Below, one piece after another: positions 15,301 to 23,414 of a DNA stretch of 40,169 bases; the first letter of the stretch is position 1; the number at the start of each line of letters is the position of its first letter. A model generated the notes under the pieces. It did no database searches and had not been told where the DNA came from. It worked only from the letters and a program-made list of their open reading frames with translations. Origin of the DNA: Bacteroidales bacterium (GTDB lineage Bacteria; Bacteroidota; Bacteroidia; Bacteroidales; JAADGE01); contig JAKISF010000007.1 of assembly GCA_021648725.1 (NCBI GenBank), forward strand, positions 1 through 40,169, given 5' to 3'. Made by a program: the position numbers and the translations under genes.

Positions 15301-16310
15301 TATACTAAATCCTCCCAATTAATTAGTTCGTCTTCGTTAAAATCTCTGTTTATTTTTCTGCCGATAATATTATTCCATAACATTGGAGAAATTCCTGTTC
15401 CCGGTCTTTTAACCGTTATATTATTGTCGTTTAATATCTCTCCTTTTTTGATATTTTTTGATGCTACAATGCTTTTTCTTGCAATTGCTTTATTTTTTTC
15501 TTCCGAAGGGGATGTTTTTTTTATACCGTTGCCCATTGCTTTTTCAACATTTCGTATCGCAGAAACCATCGCTGTTAACTCGTCAGGTTCAAGACTCGCT
15601 TTATGGTCGGGACCTTCCATTGTTTTATCAAGCGTAAAGTGTTTTTCAATTACTGTTGCTCCCATGGCAGAAGCTGCAATCGGTATTTCGATACCGAGTG
15701 TATGGTCGGAATAACCGACATTTACTTTGAACGCATTTTTTATGGTAATCATTGCATTAAGATTAACGTCTTGCATTGGTGTTGGGTATTCTGTATTGCA
15801 ATGCAAAACGGTTATATCGTCTCGTAAAGTTCCGGCTTTTTCAAGAACGCTTAAAGCATCTTCTATTTCACCTAAATTTGCCATTCCTGTGGACATGATT
15901 ATTTTTTGCTGTTGTTGTCCTATTTTTCGCAAATACGGCAAGTTTGTAATTTCACCTGACGGAATTTTCCAAATGCCGATTCCCAATTCTTTTAATGTAT
16001 AAATACTGTCTAAATCGAAAGCAGTTGATAAAAATTTTATTTCTCGTTTTTTACAATGTTTAATAAGTTCAATATGTGTTGCTTTATCAAGTTCTAATTT
16101 TTTAATCATATCAAACTGAGACTCTTTGTTATTTGTATTTTCTGTTTGATACTCGGCTTTAGGAGCAAGTTTGCTTACTGTCTGTTCAGCTTTAAATGTT
16201 TGAAACTTCACATAATCAACACCGGCATTTGCAGCTGCATCTATAAGTTTTTTTGCAGTTTCAATATCTCCGTTATGATTTACACCGGCTTCGGCTATAA
16301 TAGTTATCAT
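15300..16310 (-). CDS. neuB: Nonulosonic acid synthase (NeuB/LegI)
   Basis: 336 residues. A TIM-barrel NeuB domain (IIAEAGVNHNGD at the start, VKFQTFK near 33-39, LHCNTEYPTP, then GYSDHTLGIEIPIAA and EKHFTLDKTMEGPDH) is followed by a C-terminal antifreeze-like SAF domain (KRPGTGISP). NeuB enzymes condense a 6-carbon amino sugar with phosphoenolpyruvate. With LegB, LegC and NeuD nearby the substrate is more likely 2,4-diacetamido-trideoxymannose (giving legionaminic acid) than ManNAc; the sequence alone does not separate these. The start directly follows the neuC stop; the stop overlaps the pair 2 start. Confidence 0.88.
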   Translation of the reverse strand: MITIIAEAGVNHNGDIETAKKLIDAAANAGVDYVKFQTFKAEQTVSKLAPKAEYQTENTNNKESQFDMIKKLELDKATHIELIKHCKKREIKFLSTAFDLDSIYTLKELGIGIWKIPSGEITNLPYLRKIGQQQQKIIMSTGMANLGEIEDALSVLEKAGTLRDDITVLHCNTEYPTPMQDVNLNAMITIKNAFKVNVGYSDHTLGIEIPIAASAMGATVIEKHFTLDKTMEGPDHKASLEPDELTAMVSAIRNVEKAMGNGIKKTSPSEEKNKAIARKSIVASKNIKKGEILNDNNITVKRPGTGISPMLWNNIIGRKINRDFNEDELINWEDLV

Positions 16311-17468
16311 TTATTTAAATGTTAGTTTTTTTATTAAAAAATTAGTGTCGTTAAAGTTCGTGTTTTTTATAATTGACACCATTTTTTTTGCAGTATTACC
16401 CTTTCCGAATTTATATTTCATATTATTTATTTTTGAAGAAAAATTACTGCTTAAAGCTATTTCTATTCCTTTTTTTATAGAGTCAACAGAATAGTTTGTA
16501 TCAATAATACTTTCGTGTTTTATACGACCTTGCTGTCTTATTCCGATATTTACGGTAGGCTTTCTGTAAAACGGAGCTTCAACAATTCCGCTTGAAGAGT
16601 TTCCGATAATAAATTCGGAATATTTCATTAAGTTATGAAAATTGTTTGCTCCCAAAGATTCTATATAATAATAATTGTCATTTTTTTTAACTTCTTCATT
16701 TATGATATTATTTATTTCTTCCCTTTCCGCATCAATATTTGGTGCAGTAATCATAATTTGTAAATTAAAACTATTTAGAGCTAAAAAAACATTTTTCATT
16801 TGTTGTTGTGTAGAAACATCAGATTCGAGTGTTACGGGATGATAGGTCATAAGAACAGTTGGGAGTTCTGAATTTAGTCCCAATTCGGCAAACAAATCAT
16901 TTTTATTTTTCAATTGAATATTTTGCATATTATCGACTGTCAATGCTCCCGTATTATAAACTCTGTGTTTTTCTTCTCCCATTTTAATAATATTTTGGGC
17001 ATATTCTTCACAGGCAACAAAATGTAAATGCGATGCTTTTGTAATCATGTGTCTTATTTGTTCATCAATTGCACCTTCTGACTTTTCACCACCGTGAAGA
17101 TGAATTATTGGCTTACGAAATAATATTGAAGTTTGCACTATTGGCAAAAGCTCGTATCGGTCGCCGAGAATACATACAGCATCAAAAGAAAAATTATTGA
17201 AAATATTTGCAAGTTCAAAAGTTTCTATTCCGAGTGATTTTGTTAAAGAGTATGGGGTATCTTCATTTAACAAATAATCAAAGGTTTTTGTTATTTTAAA
17301 ATTATTATTTTTGATTTCGTTTATTGTGCTCCCGTATTCTTTGGCAAGATGTGTACCTCCGACAAATAAAAAAACTTCGGTAGATGATTCGTTTTTTAAT
17401 TCGGAAATTAACGGTTTTAATATTCCAAATTCTGCACGTGTAGTTGTAAATATTGCTGTTTTTTTCAT
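16311..17468 (-). CDS. neuC: Hydrolysing UDP-sugar 2-epimerase (NeuC/LegG)
   Basis: 385 residues of the WecB/NeuC superfamily, GT-B fold. Key blocks: FTTTRAEFGILKPLI at the start, VCILGDRYELLPI near residue 94, HLHGGEKSEGAIDEQIRHMI near 123-142, and GNSSSGIVEAPFYRKPTVNIG in the C-terminal half. NeuC releases UDP and epimerises C2; LegG does so on UDP-2,4-diacetamido-bacillosamine. The LegBC genes nearby favour LegG. It ends one base before neuB begins. Upstream, 17469-17747 holds repeat B and no gene I can name, then an inserted ATPase that separates it from neuD. Confidence 0.88.
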   Translation of the reverse strand: MKKTAIFTTTRAEFGILKPLISELKNESSTEVFLFVGGTHLAKEYGSTINEIKNNNFKITKTFDYLLNEDTPYSLTKSLGIETFELANIFNNFSFDAVCILGDRYELLPIVQTSILFRKPIIHLHGGEKSEGAIDEQIRHMITKASHLHFVACEEYAQNIIKMGEEKHRVYNTGALTVDNMQNIQLKNKNDLFAELGLNSELPTVLMTYHPVTLESDVSTQQQMKNVFLALNSFNLQIMITAPNIDAEREEINNIINEEVKKNDNYYYIESLGANNFHNLMKYSEFIIGNSSSGIVEAPFYRKPTVNIGIRQQGRIKHESIIDTNYSVDSIKKGIEIALSSNFSSKINNMKYKFGKGNTAKKMVSIIKNTNFNDTNFLIKKLTFK

Positions 17469-17694
17469 TTGTTTGTTTCAAAAAACTTGTTTTATATCAT
17501 TTGGCTTAAATAAAAAAGGCTTAACATTTTTGCAAGATAAAATTCTTAAAAATATACAATTTTTCTATTTCCTTTACGGAAAATACTAAATACTTGCTAA
17601 ATTGTTGTTTGAAATCTAAAATTGCATTTTTATTTCTGTTTATATGTAAAATTATATATTATTGGAAATAAAGCAAGGTAATATTATGTTTTTT

Positions 17695-17744
17695 TTGAAA
17701 AATATAATGTGCTTCTTTGCCTGTTAAGTATGGTTTATTGAATG
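17695..17744 (+). repeat. ~50-bp dispersed repeat, copy B
   Basis: Copy B of the repeat described at 766-815. It begins with TTGAAAAATATAATGTGC, identical over 18 bases to copy C (19088). It ends just before the stop codon of the ATPase at 17748-18959, while copy C lies beyond that gene's start, so the two copies flank the ATPase as direct repeats about 1.39 kb apart. Confidence 0.72.
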
Positions 17745-17747
17745 TGA

Positions 17748-18959
17748 TTATAGTGATATTTTTTCGGATATTAAAAAGTCTATGATATTTATGTGTTTAA
17801 CACCTTGATATGTTTGCACTTTATGTTTATCTGATGATATTACAAGTTTCGGAAAATTATCTTTAATTTTTAATAAATTTCCAAATTCACGGTCAATTAC
17901 TTTTTTGTCCGACAAAATATATGTTACCTGAATGTATATTTTTTCATTATTTTTTTTACAAATAAAGTCTATTTCTCTGTCTTTATGTTTTCCGATTGTA
18001 ATGTCATATCCAAGTCGCGAAATATGATTATATACAAGATTTTCATAAATTTTAGCTATATCTTGCAAACGAAAACCGATAATAGAGTTTCGTAAGCCTA
18101 TATCTGTAAAGTAATATTTCTCGCCTGTTTCAAATATTTTTTTCCCGCCTATTTCTGAACGTTTTACTTTGTTTATCAAAAAAGCGTTTGTAAGAAAGTT
18201 CAAATAATTTAAGACTATATTGTTAGAAATATTTATTCTTTGTGATTTTAAAAAGTCGCTAATTTTTTTTGCTGATATTATATTTCCGGTATTTTCGGCA
18301 ATATACTCGCTTAAATTTTGCAGAAATTCTACATTTCTTATTTTATTTCTTGCTACTACATCTTTTAAAAGTATTGTTTTGTATATATTGCTCAAATAGT
18401 CGAAGACAATTTCATCTTTTAACTCTAAATTTTTAAGATATGGTAAACCACCGAACGTAAGGTATTTATTAAAGCTGTTGTCTGAATTTTTAAGGTTTTG
18501 AAATTCTAAAAACTCAATGTAACTTAACGGAAAGATTTTAAATTCAATGTATCTTCCGCTTAAAAATGTAGCAAGTTCGCCCGAAAGTAGGTTTGCATTA
18601 CTGCCCGAACAATATATATCGTATTTTCCTTCTGCTTGCAGGCTCCTGAGTGCTTTTTCAAAATTCTTTATATCTTGTATTTCGTCAATAAATATTGCTG
18701 TTTCTTTTGCAGGAATAATTTTTGATTGTATATATTCCATTAAATCAACGTAATCTATAATATTCCTAAATTCATATAGTTCTTTGTTTATATAAATTAT
18801 ATTTACATTTTTATTTGTTTCTTGTATTTCGTTTTTTATTTGATACAGAAAATAACTTTTGCCTACTCGACGCTGTCCGACTATAACTTTAATTATATCT
18901 TTATTACGATAAGGTTTTATTTTTTCAAGATATTTTTTTCGTTTTATATATTTTGGCAT
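17748..18959 (-). CDS. DUF4143-type AAA ATPase, copy 4
   Basis: 403 residues, complete. Walker A IVGQRRVGKSYF near 26-37, Walker B AIFIDEIQDIKNFEKAL near 92-108, sensor region YCSGSNANLLSGELATFLSGR. Further on are LTFGGLPYL, a winged-helix-like segment (AKKISDFLKSQRINISNNIVLNYLNFL) and a PD-(D/E)XK-like end with DREIDFICKK and YIQVTY. It is the closest relative in the window of the broken ATPase at 231-670. It lies between neuC and neuD and is flanked by direct repeats B and C. The minus strand has TATTTTTG, a -7 type box, about 40 bases before the ATG, so it probably has its own promoter. Confidence 0.82.
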   Translation of the reverse strand: MPKYIKRKKYLEKIKPYRNKDIIKVIVGQRRVGKSYFLYQIKNEIQETNKNVNIIYINKELYEFRNIIDYVDLMEYIQSKIIPAKETAIFIDEIQDIKNFEKALRSLQAEGKYDIYCSGSNANLLSGELATFLSGRYIEFKIFPLSYIEFLEFQNLKNSDNSFNKYLTFGGLPYLKNLELKDEIVFDYLSNIYKTILLKDVVARNKIRNVEFLQNLSEYIAENTGNIISAKKISDFLKSQRINISNNIVLNYLNFLTNAFLINKVKRSEIGGKKIFETGEKYYFTDIGLRNSIIGFRLQDIAKIYENLVYNHISRLGYDITIGKHKDREIDFICKKNNEKIYIQVTYILSDKKVIDREFGNLLKIKDNFPKLVISSDKHKVQTYQGVKHINIIDFLISEKISL

Positions 18960-19087
18960 ATATCAATTGGTTTTTCATTTAATTCTTGCGACAACAAAAA
19001 TACAAAATGTTTTGAGTATAGTTAAATAAATACAACTAATTAATGTTTTTTTATATTTGTTACCCAATATACAGTAATGCATGCGGC

Positions 19088-19137
19088 TTGAAAAATATAA
19101 TGTGCATCTTTGCTTGTCAGGTAGGGTTTATTTCATA
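19088..19137 (+). repeat. ~50-bp dispersed repeat, copy C
   Basis: Copy C begins with the same 18 bases as copy B, TTGAAAAATATAATGTGC, and continues with TTTGCTTGTCAGGTA and GGTTTATT. It lies ~130-180 bases upstream of the ATPase start at 18959, similar to copy A relative to its ATPase. Between copy C and neuD lies a hairpin (19169-19191); nothing else is recognisable in 18960-19241. Confidence 0.72.
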
Positions 19138-19168
19138 ATTATTTTATTTTCCTTGCCGGGCCTACCCG

Positions 19169-19191
19169 CATAAACTCCGCTTTGGGTTATG
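19169..19191. other. Hairpin next to repeat C
   Basis: CATAAACTC and GGGTTATG can pair with one bulged A and a G-U pair around a six-base loop; TTTTTT follows on the plus strand. As a terminator it would serve plus-strand transcription, but no plus-strand gene ends here. It sits in a G+C-richer patch unlike its surroundings and may be part of a mobile-element end. Confidence 0.35.
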
Positions 19192-19241
19192 TTTTTTGTT
19201 ACAACTGTGTTAATTCTGAAAATAATGTTAACAAATCAAAT

Positions 19242-19880
19242 TTACTTTATTTTTTCTTTTGCAGGTATTCCAAAAACTGATGTATTTGCATTTATATCAT
19301 TTACAACAACCGCACCTGCAGCAACTAAAACCATATGTCCTATATTTATCCCTGATATTAATTTTGAACCTAAAGCACATAAAGTGCCTTTCCCTACTTT
19401 AACATTTGCCCCAATCGTTACTCCTGCTGAGATAAGGCAATTATCTCCAATAGAAGATTCATGGTCTATTGTAGCTCCTGTTGCAATAATCACATTATTC
19501 CCAATTTTCACTTCTGAGTTTAATATTGCTCCTGCAAAAACAGTAATACCTTTATTTAACAATACAGATTTTGCAATAACAGCTTTCGGGTGAATTGCAT
19601 TTATTATATTAAATCCTTTTGAATGAAATTTATTAAATATTGCTGTCCTTAGTTTATTATCTTTAAATCCTCCTATTCCAAGAGCAATATTTTTCATTCC
19701 TTTCTCATAATAAGAATAAAGAACACTATCATCACCTAATACCGGTAACCCGCAAAACTCTTTTTTATTATTTTGCTTTGATGTTACACCTAATATTTTA
19801 TACTGTTTTGTTTCTAACAAAATATCAATTAAAATTTTAGCATGCCCACCATCACCTACAATTATTACTTTTTTCTTCAT
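19242..19880 (-). CDS. neuD: NeuD/PglD-family sugar acetyltransferase (LegH role)
   Basis: 212 residues. An N-terminal Rossmann-like sugar-nucleotide domain opens with IIVGDGGHAKILIDIL. The C-terminal left-handed beta-helix (from ~100) has ATIDHESSIGDNCLISAG, whose DH (His140) matches the catalytic His of PglD, then hexapeptide turns ending VVVNDINANTSVFGIPA. PglD/LegH acetylate the 4-amino group made by the LegC aminotransferase; NeuD proper O-acetylates sialic acid. With LegB and LegC in the same gene set the LegH role is preferred. It follows the AlbA_2 gene by about 57 bases. Confidence 0.82.
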   Translation of the reverse strand: MKKKVIIVGDGGHAKILIDILLETKQYKILGVTSKQNNKKEFCGLPVLGDDSVLYSYYEKGMKNIALGIGGFKDNKLRTAIFNKFHSKGFNIINAIHPKAVIAKSVLLNKGITVFAGAILNSEVKIGNNVIIATGATIDHESSIGDNCLISAGVTIGANVKVGKGTLCALGSKLISGINIGHMVLVAAGAVVVNDINANTSVFGIPAKEKIK

Positions 19881-19937
19881 ATATTCACTACAATCTTAGT
19901 TATTTAAGTTATATTAATATTATTTCGGGTTTTTGTT

Positions 19938-21287
19938 TCATTTTATTATTTCCCAATAACCAGATTTATCCGATCCTACTCGTTTAATTATTTTTAATTC
20001 TCTCAGTTTCTTTAAATCTCTTTTTATTGTTTCTCTGTTTACTTGATGTTTTTCTGCTAATTCTTTTTGTGTTATATGTTTTTTTGCCCCAATATCTTTT
20101 ATTATGCGTTTTTGCCTACTATTTACAGGCACATTTACAGGCACATTTACAGGCACATTTTTATTTTCAGCAAAAACAGTTACCATAAAACCTGCTGAAA
20201 TATTTCTAAATTCGGGTTCAGGTAAATCGGCATTTTTAAACTGTTCTATAATTCTTTGAATTCCGGAACCGTATTTTTCAATCAAACCTATATTTTTACA
20301 AAAATCTGCAATTGACTTATTTCGAGGCGTTGATTTATAATTGTTCGACAATAAATCTTCAACAGTAATATCATCAGGCAGTTTGCCCGGATTATAAAAT
20401 TCTATGCGATTATCAAATATTTTTACAATACTGTCAGATGAAGCTCTGTAATCTCTGTGAATTATCATATTTATTACAATTTCTCTTATTGCTTCGAGAG
20501 GATATTGCCACCTTTGAGTATTTCTGGCTTGTTCTGTAATAATTATTTCTTTATTGATGTGTTTTTTTACAAAATCAATTACAAAATTAATTTGAAATAA
20601 AATATCTGATTTTGAGCGTAAGCTGTCTTTTATTATCGTATTTGTCTGAAAACGACCTAATTCAATAGTTGTTAGTACTGTGTCTCGTTCAGTAAACAGC
20701 AGATAAGCTGCATTTGTTAATTTTTCATTTCTTACTAAATCATTTTTTAACAAAAACGTCAGGGGATTATCGTTTGTTTGGTTTTCTGTTTGATTATATA
20801 AATTTATACTATTTTGAACTTTATCGAATGATATGTCTTCAATTTTAAACTCATTATTTGTATAATAATCCCAACTGGTATTAAATGAGCGTAAGTGCAT
20901 ATTTACCAATTCGGAAATTTCAATTAAATGGTTTGAATTTGATACTCGTTTATAATATTTGCCCTGAATTGCAACAGGTTTTACAGGATATTCCTGTATG
21001 AAAAAAATAACTATATTTTTATCATCTATTTTTATCTTATCAGCATCAGGAATAAGTGAAGGGCTTGTTTTACTTTTTATTTCATTAAGCCAATTTTGTA
21101 TGCTTTCTTTTGCGAGTTCAACTCCCGCAATATTACTTTTGTCGGAAACTCCAAGAATCACCTTTCCGCCTTTGGAATTAGCAAAAGCTACAAGCGTCTC
21201 GATTACCTGCCTGTTAAAATTTAGTTTAAATTCAAGCTGTTCGTTTTCGCCTTGTGAAATGATATGTAAAAGTTCTTTTTTCGTCAT
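19938..21287 (-). CDS. AlbA_2/Schlafen-type ATP-binding transcriptional regulator-like protein
   Basis: 449 residues. The N-terminal AlbA_2 domain shows ESLEFK-like EQLEFKLNF at 16-24 and VAFANSKGGKVILGV. A RecG-like GHKL ATPase region follows: YPLEAIREIVINMIIHRDY, then FYNPGKLP and LIEKYGSGIQRI. A C-terminal winged helix (ITQKELAEKHQVNRETIKRDLKKL) ends it. Between lies a Val-Pro-Val-Asn run encoded by a 12-bp repeat. Proteins of this class are usually accessory or defence-linked and poorly characterised. The ATG overlaps the legC stop by 4 bases (ATGA), so it is coupled to the glycan operon. Confidence 0.8.
   Translation of the reverse strand: MTKKELLHIISQGENEQLEFKLNFNRQVIETLVAFANSKGGKVILGVSDKSNIAGVELAKESIQNWLNEIKSKTSPSLIPDADKIKIDDKNIVIFFIQEYPVKPVAIQGKYYKRVSNSNHLIEISELVNMHLRSFNTSWDYYTNNEFKIEDISFDKVQNSINLYNQTENQTNDNPLTFLLKNDLVRNEKLTNAAYLLFTERDTVLTTIELGRFQTNTIIKDSLRSKSDILFQINFVIDFVKKHINKEIIITEQARNTQRWQYPLEAIREIVINMIIHRDYRASSDSIVKIFDNRIEFYNPGKLPDDITVEDLLSNNYKSTPRNKSIADFCKNIGLIEKYGSGIQRIIEQFKNADLPEPEFRNISAGFMVTVFAENKNVPVNVPVNVPVNSRQKRIIKDIGAKKHITQKELAEKHQVNRETIKRDLKKLRELKIIKRVGSDKSGYWEIIK
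20121..20156 (+). repeat. Three perfect copies of a 12-bp tandem repeat in the AlbA_2 gene
   Basis: ATTTACAGGCAC is repeated three times and followed by ATTT. On the coding strand it encodes N-V-P-V repeats between the ATPase region and the winged helix. The unit is a multiple of three, so copy-number change alters linker length without breaking the frame. Confidence 0.9.
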
Positions 21288-22426
21288 ACAATAACACTAC
21301 TTGGTATATTTACAACTCTGTCTGCCAACCATTCTGCATTTTCGACATTTTCAGTTTGACAATTTTTAAACATTTCTAATCTATTTATTAATTCCCAAAC
21401 AGGGCGAGTCATTACACCGTTTTCGTTTGTAAATTTAAGAAATTTATCCCTTTCCTCTCTATCTTTTAATAATATAAAATTAAGCCAATAATTTGATTTT
21501 GAATTTTTAGGCTCTGAAACAAACTGAATTTCAGTATTTTTAAAGAAATTTTTATAATTTTCTGCAAGTTGTCTTTTCTTTTCAATAAATTTTGGAAGTT
21601 GTTCCAATTGTGCAACTCCGAGTGCGGCATTTATATTTGGCAAACGATAGTTATATCCAATAAAATCATGCACATATTCCCATTTATGCGGAACTTTTGC
21701 TTGTGTTGTTAGGTGTTTTGCTTTTTGGGCTAATTCCGTATCATTAGTTAAAAGCATACCCCCTCCCCCTGTTGTTATTGTTTTATTTCCGTTAAAACTA
21801 AGTGTTCCGAATTTTCCGAAAGTTCCTGTATGTTGCCCTTTATAGAAACTTCCGAGACTTTCGGCAGCATCTTCAATTAAAGTAATGTGATAGCGGTCAC
21901 AAATAAATTTAATTTCGTCAATTCGTGCCGGATGCCCGAATGTATGCATCGGAATACAGGCTTTTATAGTTTTATCCGTTTTCTTATTCCGGCAAAATCC
22001 AAAATCATCACGATAAGTGTTTTTTGATAAAAAATCTTCTAATTTTTGAGGCGATAATCCAAGTGTGTCTTTATCAACATCAATAAAAACAGGCTTTGCC
22101 CCTGTATATGAAATTGCATTTGCAGTGGCAATAAAAGTTAAGGGCTGAGTAATGACTTCATCATCTTGCTTTACATTTGATAAGATTAATGCAATGTGCA
22201 AAGCTGCCGTTCCGTTTACACAAGCAACAGTATGTTTTGCTCCTGTGTATTTTGCGATATTTTCTTCAAATAAATCAACAAATTTACCTACGCTCGAAAC
22301 AAATGTGCTGTCGATACACTCGTTTAAGTATTGTTTTTCATTACCAATGAAACGTGGCTCATGTAAAGGTATAAATTCATTTGTTTTGTAGGTTTCCTTT
22401 ACAAATTTGATGAATTTTTTATACAT
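21284..22426 (-). CDS. legC: LegC-family sugar aminotransferase
   Basis: 380 residues of the DegT/DnrJ/EryC1 PLP-dependent family. HEPRFIGNEKQYLNECIDSTFVSS at the start and TAALHIAL near 71 are typical. The PLP-binding lysine is in LSFNGNKTITTGGGG, where these sugar aminotransferases have SFNGNK; IEDAAESLGSFYKG precedes it. LegC transfers an amino group to C4 of the UDP-4-keto sugar made by LegB. It overlaps legB by 8 bases upstream and the AlbA_2 gene by 4 bases downstream. The C-terminus (VVNIPSSVIV) looks complete. Confidence 0.87.
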   Translation of the reverse strand: MYKKFIKFVKETYKTNEFIPLHEPRFIGNEKQYLNECIDSTFVSSVGKFVDLFEENIAKYTGAKHTVACVNGTAALHIALILSNVKQDDEVITQPLTFIATANAISYTGAKPVFIDVDKDTLGLSPQKLEDFLSKNTYRDDFGFCRNKKTDKTIKACIPMHTFGHPARIDEIKFICDRYHITLIEDAAESLGSFYKGQHTGTFGKFGTLSFNGNKTITTGGGGMLLTNDTELAQKAKHLTTQAKVPHKWEYVHDFIGYNYRLPNINAALGVAQLEQLPKFIEKKRQLAENYKNFFKNTEIQFVSEPKNSKSNYWLNFILLKDREERDKFLKFTNENGVMTRPVWELINRLEMFKNCQTENVENAEWLADRVVNIPSSVIV

Positions 22427-23412
22427 TGTAAATGTCGGTTTTATACTTTTTAAGATTTTCAGGTTTTGTAAACCAGTTCATTGTTTCTACCAAACCTTTT
22501 TCTATTGAATATTGAGGTGCAAAATCGGTTAATGATTTTATCAAAGTGTTATCTCCCCAAAGTCTGAAAACTTCTGATTTTTCCGGTCTTAATCTTTGTT
22601 CGTCAGTAATAAATTCAACATCTGATTTCATAATTTTTTTTATTAAATTCAGAGTGTCTTTCATTGAGATTTCAAAATTTGAAGCGATATTAACTTCTTT
22701 TCCGATTGTTTTATCGTTTTCTGCCAAAGCAATAAATCCCCTACAGGTATCTTTTACATAATTAAAATCTCTTGTAGGACTTAAATCTCCGAGTTTAATT
22801 TGTTTTTTACCGGTAGCAATTTGTGAAATTATTGTCGGTATAATTGCACGTGCCGATTGTCGAGGACCATAAGTATTGAAAGGGCGTGCAATAGTAACAG
22901 GCAATCCAAAGGCATTATAAAAACTCATAGCCATTGCATCTGCTCCAATTTTGCTTGCAGCATAAGGCGATTGTGCTTGTTTTGGGTGTTTTTTCATCAA
23001 TAGGAACGTATTGTGCCGTTCCGTAAACCTCTGATGTTGATGTGTGTATTACTCTAACATTCCCGTTTTCTTTTGATGCTTGGCAAATGTTTAATGTTCC
23101 TTTTACATTTGTATCAACATAGGAATCCGGAGCAACATAAGAATATGGAATGGCAATAAGTGCAGCAAGATGATAAATAACATCTACATCTTTTGTTATT
23201 TCTTTGCAGAAGTGAGGGTCTCGAACATCACCCGAAATTACTTCAAGATTTTCATTTTTCGAAATATCTTCTAACCAGCCCCAGGTATTAAATGAATTAT
23301 ATTGAGATAAGGCTTTTACCTTATAACCATTTTTTAAAAGCATTTCGGTAAGGTGCGAACCGATAAAACCGTCAGCACCCGTTACTAATATGTTTTTTGA
23401 GAAAATACCCAA
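22419..23412 (-). pseudogene. legB: LegB-type UDP-sugar 4,6-dehydratase, +1 frameshift
   Basis: Two frames together give one ~330-residue SDR protein. The first (TTG at 23412) has the NAD-binding GADGFIGSH, LAALIAIPYSYVAPDSY and HTSTSEVYGT; the second continues HPKQAQSPYAASKIGADAMA (catalytic YxxxK), ARPFNTYGPRQS and RDFNYVKDTCRG. The break is in a run of six A on the coding strand (22989-22994); five would restore P-I-D-E-K-H-P-K-Q. LegB makes the 4-keto-6-deoxy intermediate for LegC. Either the gene is inactive or this is a sequencing error or slippage site. The only plausible start is TTG, 2 bases after the cysC stop. Confidence 0.88.
22989..22994 (-). other. A6 homopolymer at the legB frameshift
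   Basis: The coding strand reads GATG-AAAAAA-CACCC. Reading five A gives D-E-K-H-P-K-Q in the frame of the second half; six A gives D-E-K-T-P-K-T and a premature end ~20 codons later. Homopolymers are the usual site of indel errors and of polymerase slippage. Confidence 0.85.
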
Positions 23413-23414
23413 TT

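Noticed and set aside
15300-17468. Sialic acid (Neu5Ac) as the pathway product
   Set aside because: LegB- and LegC-type genes are in the same operon and are needed only for di-amino sugars; NeuB and NeuC sequence alone does not decide, so this remains a lesser alternative.
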